DNA of 64,000 nucleotides, taken from NCBI RefSeq assembly GCF_900114315.1, contig NZ_FOSQ01000002.1, positions 711,846-775,845 on the forward strand, given 5' to 3'. A model generated the notes under the pieces. It had not been told where the DNA came from, searched no databases, and saw nothing but the letters and a program-made list of their open reading frames with translations. This DNA is from Falsiroseomonas stagni DSM 19981. Its GTDB lineage: Bacteria > Pseudomonadota > Alphaproteobacteria > Acetobacterales > Acetobacteraceae. The position numbers and the translations under genes were made by a program. Shown here one piece after another: positions 17,391-25,510 of the stretch (position 1 is its first letter; each line of letters starts with the position of its first letter).

Positions 17391-18412
17391 AGGCGCCCCT
17401 TCCCGCCCTGCCCGACCGCGGCGGGCCGGCGCAGCCGATGCTGACGGTCAACGGGCTGCGGCGGTGGTTCCGGCTGGATGGCAAGCGCGTGATCCGCGCG
17501 GTGGATGGGCTGGATTTCAGCGTGGCGAAGGGCACGACTCTCGGCATCGTTGGCGAAAGCGGCTGCGGAAAATCCACAGCGGCGAAGCTGGTGGCAGGGA
17601 TAGAGCCCGCCGATGCCGGCGAAGTGGTGCTGGATGGAGAGGTGTTCTGGGCGCGCGGCGCGCGGATCGGGCCGGAGGCCCGGCGCGCGGTGCAGATGGT
17701 GTTCCAGGACAGCCATTCCTCACTGAACCCGCGCATGACCGCCGCGGAGAGCATCGCCTTCGGACCGGAGGCGCATGGGGTGAAGCCGGGCGCCGCGCGG
17801 GATTACGCGCGGGCGTTGCTGGAGGCGGTGGGCCTGCCGCCTGATCGCTTCGCGGATCGCCCGCCCATGGCGCTGTCCGGCGGGCAGAGGCAGCGCGTGA
17901 ACATCGCGCGCGCCCTGGCGCTGCGGCCGCGGGTGCTGCTGTTGGACGAGCCGGTCTCGGCGCTGGACAAGTCGGTCGAGGCGCAGGTGCTGAACCTGCT
18001 GGTGCGGCTCAGGGCGCAGCTCGACCTGACCTATGTCTTCATCTCCCACGACCTGTCCGTGGTGCGCTACGTCGCGGATGAGGTGGCGGTGATGTATCTC
18101 GGCCAGGTGGTGGAGCAGGCGCCGGCCAGCGTCATCTTCGCGCGGCCATCGCATCCCTATACGCGGGCGCTCTTCGCCTCCAAGCCATCGGTCGATCCGC
18201 GCCGTCGGATCGCGGCGCCACCGATCCAGGGGGACCCGCCGGACCCGGTCGATCCGCCGTCGGGCTGCCGGTTCAGGACGCGCTGCGGGTTTGCCGAAGC
18301 CTTGTGCGCGACCGGCACGCCGCCGCTGGGCACCGTGGCGCCGGCGCATCGCGTGGCGTGCTGGATGACGGTGCCGCGCAGCGGGCACAGCCAGGCTGGG
18401 GTCGCGGCATGA
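17387..18412 (+). CDS. ABC transporter ATP-binding protein, DppF/OppF type
   Basis: A 341-residue ATPase: Walker A GESGCGKST at about residues 56-64, a Q-loop in QMVFQDSHSSLNPRMT, signature LSGGQRQRVNIARAL, Walker B VLLLDEPVSALD. It has the C-terminal Cys-containing oligopeptide-transporter extension (GCRFRTRCGFAEALC) that often binds an iron-sulfur cluster. The start is ATG 17387, overlapping the DppC-like stop, not the longer open frame from 17243. It is one of two ATPases of the heteromeric importer. Confidence 0.92.
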   Translation: MKAPLPALPDRGGPAQPMLTVNGLRRWFRLDGKRVIRAVDGLDFSVAKGTTLGIVGESGCGKSTAAKLVAGIEPADAGEVVLDGEVFWARGARIGPEARRAVQMVFQDSHSSLNPRMTAAESIAFGPEAHGVKPGAARDYARALLEAVGLPPDRFADRPPMALSGGQRQRVNIARALALRPRVLLLDEPVSALDKSVEAQVLNLLVRLRAQLDLTYVFISHDLSVVRYVADEVAVMYLGQVVEQAPASVIFARPSHPYTRALFASKPSVDPRRRIAAPPIQGDPPDPVDPPSGCRFRTRCGFAEALCATGTPPLGTVAPAHRVACWMTVPRSGHSQAGVAA

Positions 18413-19425
18413 CAGCGGCACTGGAGGTGAATGGGCTGGAAGTGGCGTACCGCGCCGGGCGGGGCTTCGTGCCGGTGGTGCGCGGCGTGGACCTGACACT
18501 GGCGCGCGGGAAGGTCCTCGCGCTGCTGGGGGAGTCGGGGTCGGGGAAATCCGTGACGCTGCGCAGCATGGTGGGACTGACGGCGCGGGAGGGGGCGAGG
18601 GTCGCGGGCAGCGTGCGGGTCCTCGGGCAGGATGTGCCCGGGATGACGGCGCGGCAGCAACTGGACCTGCGTGGCAGCCAGGTGGGCTTCGTGTTCCAGG
18701 AACCGATGACGGCGCTTGACCCGGTTTTCCGCGTCGGCGACCAGATCGCGGAGGTACTGGTCCGGCACCGCGGCGCGACATGGGCGGAGGGCTTGGCACG
18801 GGCGCGCGCCTTGTTCGATCTGGTGCAGATCCCGGCAGCGGCGCAGCGGCTGCGCGCCTATCCCTCGGAGTTGTCCGGCGGACTCAGGCAGCGGGCGATG
18901 ATCGCCATCGCGCTGGCTTGCGAACCCCCTCTGCTGCTGGCGGATGAGCCGACCACGGCGCTGGACGCGACGGTGCAGATCCAGGTGCTGCTTCTGCTGC
19001 GGGATCTGCAGAAGCAGCTGGGCACGGCGGTGGTATTCGTCACGCACGACCTGGGCGTCGCGGCGGAAATCGCCGATGAGGTGGCTGTGATGTATGCCGG
19101 CCGTATCGTGGAACGCGGCAGCGCCGAACAGGTGCTGCTGGCGCCGGCGCATCCCTACACGCGGGCGCTGCTCGGCTGCGTGGTACGGGGGGGCTATGCG
19201 GAGGCGCCGCTGGTGGAACTGGCGGGCAGCCCGCCTGACCTTGCGCGGCTGCCACCGGGTTGCAGCTTCGCGCCGCGGTGCGGGTCGGCCTTCGGACCAT
19301 GCGGGGTCACGGAGCCGGCGGAGGTCGCGCGCCCGAGTGGGCATCGCGCACGGTGCCACCTGCCGCTACCGCTCGACGACCGGGGCGACGGGCATGCCGG
19401 TGCCGAGACGACCGAGGCCCGGTAG
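18409..19425 (+). CDS. ABC transporter ATP-binding protein, DppD/OppD type
   Basis: A 338-residue ATPase with Walker A GESGSGKSV, signature LSGGLRQRAMIAIALA, Walker B LLLADEPTTALD, and a C-terminal Cys region (GCSFAPRCGSAFGPC). Position 9 of Walker A is Val where Thr/Ser is usual (GKSV), as in many DppD proteins. The order is reversed relative to E. coli dpp: the F-type ATPase comes first. Start 18409 is the ATGA overlap. The last 60 nt overlap the convergent DUF3750 gene, so one of the two reading frames has an extended tail. Confidence 0.92.
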   Translation: MTAALEVNGLEVAYRAGRGFVPVVRGVDLTLARGKVLALLGESGSGKSVTLRSMVGLTAREGARVAGSVRVLGQDVPGMTARQQLDLRGSQVGFVFQEPMTALDPVFRVGDQIAEVLVRHRGATWAEGLARARALFDLVQIPAAAQRLRAYPSELSGGLRQRAMIAIALACEPPLLLADEPTTALDATVQIQVLLLLRDLQKQLGTAVVFVTHDLGVAAEIADEVAVMYAGRIVERGSAEQVLLAPAHPYTRALLGCVVRGGYAEAPLVELAGSPPDLARLPPGCSFAPRCGSAFGPCGVTEPAEVARPSGHRARCHLPLPLDDRGDGHAGAETTEAR

Positions 19426-20124
19426 CTTGAGGGCGGGCCGGAGGACATCGATGCCGGCGACGGCGCCCAGGATGTTGATCTCGATCCCTTCGACAAGGCC
19501 GATTGTCAGGCCGAGATAGCCGCCGATGGTGGCGCGGAAGCCGGTTGCCGTCCGGCGCAGCCAACGTCCGTCATGCGGGAAATCCTTGCCGATGGCGGTC
19601 GGTGGAAGGGGGGCGCGGACCTCCGGCACCGCATCCATGATGGCGGCGACGAAGGTGTTGGAATTGGGGCCGGGCCAGGCGCGGTAGTCACCGCGGGCCT
19701 GATGGGGATAGGCATGGATGGCGGCCTGCATGCGGGGGATCAGCGCCTCCGCCGCCGGACCATCGGCGGCGAAGACGACCTCCGGCAGGCGGCCGAACCA
19801 GCGACCATCGGGCTCGAAGCCGTTGACGCGGATCGGGTCGCCCCAGGCGGTGTAGTCGTAGCGCGTGTAGGTGCGGGCGCCGCGCGGCTTGATAACGATC
19901 CAGCAATGGCTGGCGAAGATGCCGCGCCACCGGACGGTGGGCGCGGCCAGCACGCGGACAACAGCGGCATCGGGATCGGGCGGCGGCAGCAGGCCGGCGC
20001 TGGACCGGTCCGCCGCCCACCACCCATCACCGATGCCGTTGCGCAGGTGCAGCAGCCCGGAGATGCCGAGCGGCAGCAGCCAGAACAGCAGGAACAGGAG
20101 CAGCCCGATGCGCAGCGGCGACAT
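19366..20124 (-). CDS. DUF3750 family membrane-anchored protein
   Basis: A 252-residue protein starting with a single strong membrane helix (IGLLLFLLFWLLPLGISGLL). The soluble remainder carries the conserved DUF3750 features: SHCWIVIKP near residue 73 and the invariant-looking PGPNSNTFVA segment near residue 165. The family has no established function; the Cys/His/Asn pattern recalls papain-like hydrolases, which is inference only. ATG 20124 is chosen because the helix follows directly. It lies downstream of dps with a 160-bp foldback repeat between, and overlaps the DppD-like gene by 60 nt at the 3' end. Confidence 0.75.
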   Translation of the reverse strand: MSPLRIGLLLFLLFWLLPLGISGLLHLRNGIGDGWWAADRSSAGLLPPPDPDAAVVRVLAAPTVRWRGIFASHCWIVIKPRGARTYTRYDYTAWGDPIRVNGFEPDGRWFGRLPEVVFAADGPAAEALIPRMQAAIHAYPHQARGDYRAWPGPNSNTFVAAIMDAVPEVRAPLPPTAIGKDFPHDGRWLRRTATGFRATIGGYLGLTIGLVEGIEINILGAVAGIDVLRPALKLPGLGRLGTGMPVAPVVER

Positions 20125-20147
20125 CAGGCGTCCCTGGTAAGGCTCAG

Positions 20148-20307
20148 AGACCGTTTGAGAACACCGGACGGGTCGGCTCCGCGGGTCTTTTCCGCCCCTG
20201 CGGCGTTGCCGGACTTGCCGATGCAACCAGCATCCGCCGCGTCCGGCGCCTGGCAGGGACGCAAAATCCCCTGCGGACCCTCAACCGCCGGCATTCTCAA
20301 ACGGTCT
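20148..20307. repeat. 160-bp foldback element (MITE-like long palindrome)
   Basis: The ends are perfect 14-bp inverted repeats: AGACCGTTTGAGAA (20148-20161) and TTCTCAAACGGTCT (20294-20307). The inner arms also align: TCCGCGGGTC...TTTTCCGCCCCTGC on the left against the reverse complement of GCAGGGACGCAAAATCCCCTGCGGA on the right. The exact centre is a hairpin, GATGC (20220-20224), AACCA, GCATC (20230-20234). The whole segment is thus one long imperfect palindrome. It lacks coding capacity. TCAG occurs at 20144-20147 and 20309-20312, a possible but weak target duplication. Confidence 0.7.
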
Positions 20308-20308
20308 G

Positions 20309-20815
20309 TCAGCGTTCGCCGGTCGGCGTGGCGGTGGCTTCCATCATCCATACGGCCTTGTCGATGTTGCGGGACACCGCGGTCAAGAGATCGGCGGTAT
20401 CGGCGTCGCCGGCCTCGTCCGCCTCATCGATGCCTTCGCGGACCGCCTTGGCGACGGCGCTGTAGCGATCCAGCAGCGCGTTCAGGTGGTCCATGCCGGC
20501 CTTGATGTCGGCGGGATAGGGCGGCAGGCGCGTGGAACCGGCAACGGACTGCGACGTGCCCATGGCGGTGCCGCCGAGTTGGACGAGGCGTTCCGCTACC
20601 TCATCGATATCTTTCTCCAGCGTGCCATAGAATTCCTCGAACATGATGTGCAGGGCGTGGAAGTGGGGCCCCTTCACGTTCCAATGCGCGTGGCGCGTGG
20701 TGTTGTAGAGATCGATGCTGTCGGTCAGGCAAGCGGAGAGGACGCCGATGGACGTCTGCTTGGCATTGTCCTTCAGGTCATTGCGGTTGGCGGTCTTGCT
20801 CGCGGTCTTGGGCAT
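20309..20815 (-). CDS. dps: Dps-family ferritin-like DNA-protection protein
   Basis: A 168-residue protein with a basic, lysine-rich N-terminal tail (PKTASKTANRNDLKDNAKQ) and the Dps ferroxidase signature: His in RHAHWNVKGPHFHALH and Asp/Glu in EKDIDEVAERLVQLGG. Dps forms a 12-mer that oxidises Fe(II) with H2O2, stores iron and coats DNA in stationary phase or oxidative stress. The length is usual. Start 20815 has GGAGAC 6-8 nt upstream and excludes a much longer open frame to 21118. The stop codon abuts the right end of the foldback element, so the element may act as its 3' end. Confidence 0.93.
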   Translation of the reverse strand: MPKTASKTANRNDLKDNAKQTSIGVLSACLTDSIDLYNTTRHAHWNVKGPHFHALHIMFEEFYGTLEKDIDEVAERLVQLGGTAMGTSQSVAGSTRLPPYPADIKAGMDHLNALLDRYSAVAKAVREGIDEADEAGDADTADLLTAVSRNIDKAVWMMEATATPTGER

Positions 20816-20877
20816 GGGTTGTCTCCACGGTTGTTCCAGCGGGACCAACGTGGATCGGTGGCGGTCGTTGCACGTCC

Positions 20878-22488
20878 TCAAGACGACGGGATCGGCGGGA
20901 CATTGAGGTATCGGGCGGCTTCCGGCGGCGCCGGACCGCGATGCAGGGCGGCGGCGGCGGCCAGGATCGCAAGGTCGGATTCGGTCATCCGCCCGGCCTC
21001 CCGCAGGTGTTCCGTCCAGCTTTCCACCAGCCAGAACTCCACCCAGCGCTCCGGGTGGGCCACGTCCTCGAACAATCGCCATCCCAGGGCACCGCTGCGC
21101 AGGCGAACCTGGCGGCATTCAGCCATCATCGCGAGGAAGGTGGCGCGGTCGGCGGGGTCGATCTGGTAGCGGACGACCTCCAGCACCCGACTGCTGTCAT
21201 CGGCCAGGATGGCGGCCAGGGCGGGAGCTGCGGGCTCCGGGGCGGGAATCACTGGCAGCGGACTGCTTTCCCGCGTCGGGGAGGCAGCCGGTTCGATGGA
21301 GAAGCGGTGGACCGCCACGCCGCTGATGGCGCAGAGCACGCCGGACAGCGCGAGCGCCCAGCCGATCCCGAGCACCTCCCCTCCCCAGCCGCTGAGGGCC
21401 GAGCCGAAGGTGAGGCCGCCGAAGGTGGCGAACTGGTAGATGCCGATCGCGCGCGCCCGCACCCAGCCGGGGACGGAAAGCTGCGCCGATGCCTGGAGCG
21501 TCGAGGCACCGGTGATCCAGGCGACGCCGTAGAGGAACATCGCCAGCACGCCGATCGACCAGTGATGCGCCTGGCCCAGCAGCACCAGCGCCACACCGCC
21601 CAGGATGGCAGCAACCGTGACGGTTCCGTTGCGGTCGAGGCGGGAACGGAGGGAGGGGAGAACGAAGCCGGCCCCGACGGCACCCACGCCCATCGAGGCC
21701 AGCATCAGACCGAGCCATTCGGGGCCGAGCCCGAGTTGCTGACGGACCAGTAGCGGCAACAGGCCCCAGACCGCGGCGGCGAAGAGGAAGAACATGAAAC
21801 CGCGCAGAATGGTGGCGCGCAGGACGGGGCTGTTGCGGGTGAAGCCGATGCCAGCGCGCATGGCCGACAGGAAATGCTCCTTGGGCAGGCCGGTTCGTGG
21901 TGCCTCCCGCTTCCAGAACAGAAGGGCCACGATGACAACCAGGAAGGACAGGGCGTTGAGGGCGAAGGTCGCCTCCGGCCCCGCGGAGGCCACGGTGAAG
22001 CCGCCGATGGCCGGGCCGATGGCGCGGGTGATGTTGAAGCCGATGCCGTTGAGGACAATGGCGCTGGCGAGGTCCGCGCGGGGCACGACCTCCGGCGTCG
22101 TCGCCGACCATGCGGGAGAGTTCATGGCGGTGCCGGCGCCGATGGCGAAGGTGAGCGCGACCAGACCCCAGGGACCGAGCATGCCTTGCCAGGCGAGGAG
22201 AGCCAGGATGGTGCCGGCCACCGCAATCCAGGCCTGGGCGGCAATGAGGTAGTGGCGGCGGTCCACGATATCGGCGAGCGCCCCCGCGGGCAGCGCCAGC
22301 AGGAACACCGGCAGCAGGCTGGCCACCTGCACCATGCTGACCATGAGGGGCGAGGGCGCGAGGGATGTCATCATCCAACCTGCCCCGGTGTTCTGCATCC
22401 ACATGCCGGTGTTGCTGCACAGATTGGCCAGCCACAGCAGCCGGAAGGCGGGATGGCGGAGTGGCAGGAGGGCAGCGGGGAGTTGCAT
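20878..22488 (-). CDS. MFS exporter with C-terminal ABM-like domain (MFS_3/EntS-like)
   Basis: A 536-residue protein. Residues 1-400 form a 12-helix major facilitator domain starting at LRHPAFRLLWLANLCSNTG, typical of the MFS_3 'transmembrane secretion effector' group. Residues about 430-536 form a soluble domain (VVRYQIDPADRATFLAMM, LGWRLFEDVAHPERWVEFWL) resembling antibiotic-biosynthesis monooxygenase-like ferredoxin folds, a fusion known in this group. ATG 22488 precedes the first conserved helix by 10 residues; the frame is open 32 codons further. It probably exports a small molecule; the cargo is unknown. Confidence 0.85.
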   Translation of the reverse strand: MQLPAALLPLRHPAFRLLWLANLCSNTGMWMQNTGAGWMMTSLAPSPLMVSMVQVASLLPVFLLALPAGALADIVDRRHYLIAAQAWIAVAGTILALLAWQGMLGPWGLVALTFAIGAGTAMNSPAWSATTPEVVPRADLASAIVLNGIGFNITRAIGPAIGGFTVASAGPEATFALNALSFLVVIVALLFWKREAPRTGLPKEHFLSAMRAGIGFTRNSPVLRATILRGFMFFLFAAAVWGLLPLLVRQQLGLGPEWLGLMLASMGVGAVGAGFVLPSLRSRLDRNGTVTVAAILGGVALVLLGQAHHWSIGVLAMFLYGVAWITGASTLQASAQLSVPGWVRARAIGIYQFATFGGLTFGSALSGWGGEVLGIGWALALSGVLCAISGVAVHRFSIEPAASPTRESSPLPVIPAPEPAAPALAAILADDSSRVLEVVRYQIDPADRATFLAMMAECRQVRLRSGALGWRLFEDVAHPERWVEFWLVESWTEHLREAGRMTESDLAILAAAAALHRGPAPPEAARYLNVPPIPSS

Positions 22489-23030
22489 CGGCCACAGGGT
22501 GGCAGCAGCGGCCGCGCCGCGTGAAGCGCAAAGCGGCGCGAGGTCGCAGGATAGCATGCTGGGCCGGCCAGCTTGCGGCCTCACGTGACCGTATGCTGCA
22601 ACCGCGGCCCGGGACCCGGCCGCGTGAATGTCACCAGCACCGGAGGCCGGCGAGACGTTCCTGGCCTGCGCCCGTCACTCGTTCGGACACGGGCCCCTGT
22701 TGCGAGCAGCGGTGGCGGGGCGCGCCCGCGCAGGGGCGGGCGAGCACGCAACAGACGTTGTGCCGCTGACGTGCGGCCGATGGCAGCCTCATCCCGAAGC
22801 AGAGTCTCGGAAAAACAAAAAATAATACTTCTTTATATTAATGAGGCGCCCCAATGCTCCATTCGACGGCTTGTGTGGCGGATCAGAGAGCCCCGAAAGA
22901 GCTTCAAACATCTGTTTTGTATCGAAAAAGATCGCGCAAACATCTGTCATCGCCAGAGATTGTGGGGTTCTCAAAATTTGTCGTTCGTTGCTTGTCTTGC
23001 ACTCACACCGCTTCACCGCTCAGAAACCTG
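22489..23030. other. AT-rich leader region with a long-spaced direct repeat
   Basis: More than 500 nt without a convincing gene between the divergent MFS and RTX genes. The first 300 nt are GC-rich like the rest. From about 22800 to 23030 composition drops to near 45% GC by hand count, including an A/T run at 22811-22840. A direct repeat CAAACATCTGT occurs at 22905-22915 and 22937-22947, 32 nt apart (three helical turns), a plausible paired binding site for a regulator of the RTX gene. Open frames here lack ribosome sites and protein-like composition. Confidence 0.45.
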
Positions 23031-23060
23031 TTGACGGGCCGATCGTCCAAATTCTAGGAT
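23031..23060 (+). promoter_or_regulatory. Sigma-70-like promoter of the RTX gene
   Basis: TTGACG (23031-23036), 18-nt spacer, TAGGAT (23055-23060), giving a predicted start near 23067 and a leader of about 55 nt before ATG 23122. The ribosome site AAGGAG lies at about 23109-23114. The upstream direct repeat ends 84 nt before the -35. Confidence 0.55.
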
Positions 23061-23121
23061 AATCGTCGAAGAAAGCGACCATTCCTGACGCTTCCCCAGC
23101 CCGCCCTCAAGGAGCGATGAC

Positions 23122-23760
23122 ATGACCGGCTTCGCCTCCATCCACGGTTCCGCCTGTGACGATACGATCGACACGACCTCCGCCGGGTCGCGCCGGGACT
23201 ACATCGAGGCTGCGGGCGGTGCGGATACCGTCAACTCGGGCGGAGGGAACGACACCGTTCATGCGGGTTCCGGGCGCGACCTGGTCTATGCTGGATCCGG
23301 CAATGACGTTGCCTATGGCGATGCGGGGCGGGACACAATCTACGGTGGATCAGGCAATGACCTGATCGAGGGAGGCAGCGACAATGATGCGCTGTTTGGC
23401 GAGGCGAGCCGCGACACCATCCTGGGTGGCCAGGGCGATGACTACCTCGCGGGCGGCGCCGGGAACGACATGCTGACGGGCGACGGTGCCGGCTTCGCCG
23501 CCCGGGAGGATACCTTCTATTACGACAGCAACTTCGGGGACGACATCATCACCGACTTCGACCTCGGCCGCGACGTCCTCGAGATCAAGGTTGGCATCAA
23601 CGCCACCAGCGTCGCGGACCCTGCGGACCTCGCCCCCTTTGTCACCGAAATCCACGGTAATGCCGTGATCGCCTTCTCCAACGGGGACAGCATCACCCTG
23701 CAAGGGATCACGAAGGACGACCTGCTGGCGGATCTGGAGCACGTCATCAGGATCGTCTGA
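23122..23760 (+). CDS. RTX-type calcium-binding repeat protein
   Basis: A 212-residue acidic protein. Residues about 35-115 hold roughly nine consecutive GGxGxDxUx nonapeptides (GGGNDTVHA, GSGRDLVYA, GSGNDVAYG and so on) that form a Ca2+-binding beta-roll. The C-terminal 90 residues carry a typical post-repeat segment (YDSNFGDDIITDFDLGRDVL) ending in a hydrophobic/acidic tail, consistent with a type I secretion signal. There is no N-terminal signal peptide. No HlyB/HlyD/TolC genes are nearby, so export would need a distant system. No enzymatic domain is seen; a matrix or surface-layer role is a guess. Confidence 0.88.
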   Translation: MTGFASIHGSACDDTIDTTSAGSRRDYIEAAGGADTVNSGGGNDTVHAGSGRDLVYAGSGNDVAYGDAGRDTIYGGSGNDLIEGGSDNDALFGEASRDTILGGQGDDYLAGGAGNDMLTGDGAGFAAREDTFYYDSNFGDDIITDFDLGRDVLEIKVGINATSVADPADLAPFVTEIHGNAVIAFSNGDSITLQGITKDDLLADLEHVIRIV

Positions 23761-23770
23761 GACGAATCCT
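23749..23770. terminator. Weak hairpin between convergent RTX and permease genes
   Basis: AGGAT-CGTC (23749-23757) pairs with GACG and ATCCT (23761-23770) with one bulged A; the RTX stop codon TGA spans the loop. No T-run follows on either strand, so it is at best a weak or factor-dependent bidirectional terminator. Confidence 0.25.
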
Positions 23771-25056
23771 CACATCACCGCGAACTTGATGGCGGATAGC
23801 GCGGCTAGCAGCCACACCGCGCCGTGCACCTCCCCTGCCCTTCCGGCCAGGGTCTTCACCAGCGCATAGGTTACGAAGCCGAGGCCAATGCCCGTCGCGA
23901 TGCTGAAGGTGAAGGGCATGGCGAGCGCGGTGAGGATCGCGGGCAGGTATTCCGTGGTGTCGTCCCAGGCCAGGTCCTGGAGCCCCTTGGCCATCAGGCA
24001 CGCCACGAAGACCAGCGCCGGCGCGGTGGCAAAGCCCGGAATCGAGGTGGCGAGCGGCGCCAGGAACAGTGTCAGCAGGAAAAGCCCCGCGACGGTCAGT
24101 GCCGTCAGCCCGGTGCGGCCGCCCGCCTGGATGCCGGCTGCGCTTTCAATGTAGCTGACCGTGGTGGAGGTGCCGAGCGCGGCACCCATCATCGCACCGC
24201 CGGAATCCGCCATGAGCGCGCGGCCGAGCCTCGGCACTGTGCCATCCTTGTTCATCAGGCCGGAACGATGGGTAGTGGCGATCAGCGTGCCGGTGTTGTC
24301 CAGCAGATCCACCAGGAAGAAGGTAAAGACGATCCCCATCAGGCCGACGCCGATAGCGCCGGCGATGTTCATCTGGAGAAAGGTCGGGGCCAGGGAGGGA
24401 GGGGCAGATACAAGCCCCTTGAACTCCGTCAGGCCGAAGGGCAGGCCGAGCGCGGCCGTACCGATGATGCCCAGGACGATCGCCCCGGGGACATTGCGTG
24501 CCACGAGCCCCGCGATCAGCACGAAACCCGCAGAGGCGATGAGCGTGCTGGTGGCGGAGAGCGGGCCGAGGCCCACCAGCGTGGCGGGGTTCGCCACCAC
24601 CACCCCCATCCCGCGCAGCCCGATCAGGCCGAGGAAGAAGCCGATCCCCGCCGCGATGCCGAGCTTGAGGGAGAGCGGAATCCCGTTCACCAGCCATTCC
24701 CGGATCTTGAAGATTGAGACCAGGAAGAACAGGAAGCCCGACAGGAAGACGGCGCCCAGCGCGACCTGCCACGGAATGCCCATGCCTCCCACCACGGCAA
24801 ACGCGAAGTAGGCATTCAGGCCCATCCCCGGCGCGAGGGCGATCGGGAAATTCGCCAGCAGCCCCATCAGCGCGCTGCCGATGGCCGCGGCCAGGCAGGT
24901 CGCCACAAAGGCCGCGCCCGCATCGATGCCCGCCGCCGCCATGATCGATGGATTGACCACGACGATGTAGACCATCGTCAGGTAGGTCGCGATCCCGGCC
25001 AGGATCTCCGTCCGGGGATTGGTACCCCGGGCGGTCAGTTCGAAGAAGCGGTCCAT
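23770..25056 (-). CDS. NCS2-family purine permease, AzgA type
   Basis: A 428-residue transporter with about 13 helices. Hallmarks of the AzgA (adenine/guanine/hypoxanthine) branch are the N-terminal region ([20 protein letters not shown]), [10 protein letters not shown], and [20 protein letters not shown]. Start 25056 has AGGAG upstream on the minus strand; the longer open frame has none. It imports purine bases by proton symport. It diverges from a Gdx/SugE-like exporter across 85 nt, and no purine-salvage enzyme is adjacent. A perfect hairpin (CGCTGC, GAT, GCAGCG at 25074-25088) sits in the shared region. Confidence 0.9.
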   Translation of the reverse strand: MDRFFELTARGTNPRTEILAGIATYLTMVYIVVVNPSIMAAAGIDAGAAFVATCLAAAIGSALMGLLANFPIALAPGMGLNAYFAFAVVGGMGIPWQVALGAVFLSGFLFFLVSIFKIREWLVNGIPLSLKLGIAAGIGFFLGLIGLRGMGVVVANPATLVGLGPLSATSTLIASAGFVLIAGLVARNVPGAIVLGIIGTAALGLPFGLTEFKGLVSAPPSLAPTFLQMNIAGAIGVGLMGIVFTFFLVDLLDNTGTLIATTHRSGLMNKDGTVPRLGRALMADSGGAMMGAALGTSTTVSYIESAAGIQAGGRTGLTALTVAGLFLLTLFLAPLATSIPGFATAPALVFVACLMAKGLQDLAWDDTTEYLPAILTALAMPFTFSIATGIGLGFVTYALVKTLAGRAGEVHGAVWLLAALSAIKFAVM

Positions 25057-25141
25057 CGGGGGCGACTCCTTTGCGCTGCGATGCAGCGAAACCCTAGGCC
25101 GGATCGTGACCTTGTGGAGAGCCTCATCAGGGGAGACGAGC

Positions 25142-25456
25142 ATGGCGTGGGTCTGGCTGGGGTTGGCGGGCTTGCTGGAAGTGGGCTGGGCGGTCGGGCT
25201 CAAATTCACCGAGGGGTTCTCTCGCCTCGTACCGACCGTGCTGACCCTGGGCGCCATGGCGCTGAGCATCGGCTTGCTGGGGATGGCGTTGAAGACGCTG
25301 CCGGTTGGCACGGCCTATGCCATCTGGACCGGCATCGGCGCGGTCGGGACGGCCATCTTTGGCGTCCTGGTGCTGGGGGAGGCCGCGACAGTCGCACGGA
25401 TCAGCGGCATCGCGCTCATCGCGGCGGGGATCATCACGCTGAAACTGGGAAGTTGA
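25142..25456 (+). CDS. sugE: SMR-family exporter, Gdx/SugE-like (guanidinium exporter subtype)
   Basis: A 104-residue, four-helix protein. The essential Glu is residue 13 in [20 protein letters not shown], and [18 protein letters not shown] is the small multidrug resistance core. The combination with KFTEGFSR and [13 protein letters not shown] matches the SugE/Gdx branch that exports guanidinium rather than the EmrE drug branch. Start ATG 25142 follows GGGGAGACGAGC. It forms a dual-topology dimer in the inner membrane. No guanidine riboswitch could be recognised upstream. Confidence 0.85.
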   Translation: MAWVWLGLAGLLEVGWAVGLKFTEGFSRLVPTVLTLGAMALSIGLLGMALKTLPVGTAYAIWTGIGAVGTAIFGVLVLGEAATVARISGIALIAAGIITLKLGS

Positions 25457-25510
25457 TGGCCGCTGGCCAGCGCGCTGCTAGCCTTCCAACGGGCCAGGGG
25501 GAGATCGGAG

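Noticed and set aside
22573..23062. Overlapping small frames in the AT-rich region upstream of the RTX gene
   Set aside because: No ribosome sites, no recognisable folds; they cross a promoter and a direct repeat.
25057..25141. Guanidine riboswitch before the Gdx-like gene
   Set aside because: Only 85 nt are available; neither the ykkC core nor paired ACGR-loop hairpins of the mini-ykkC class could be found.
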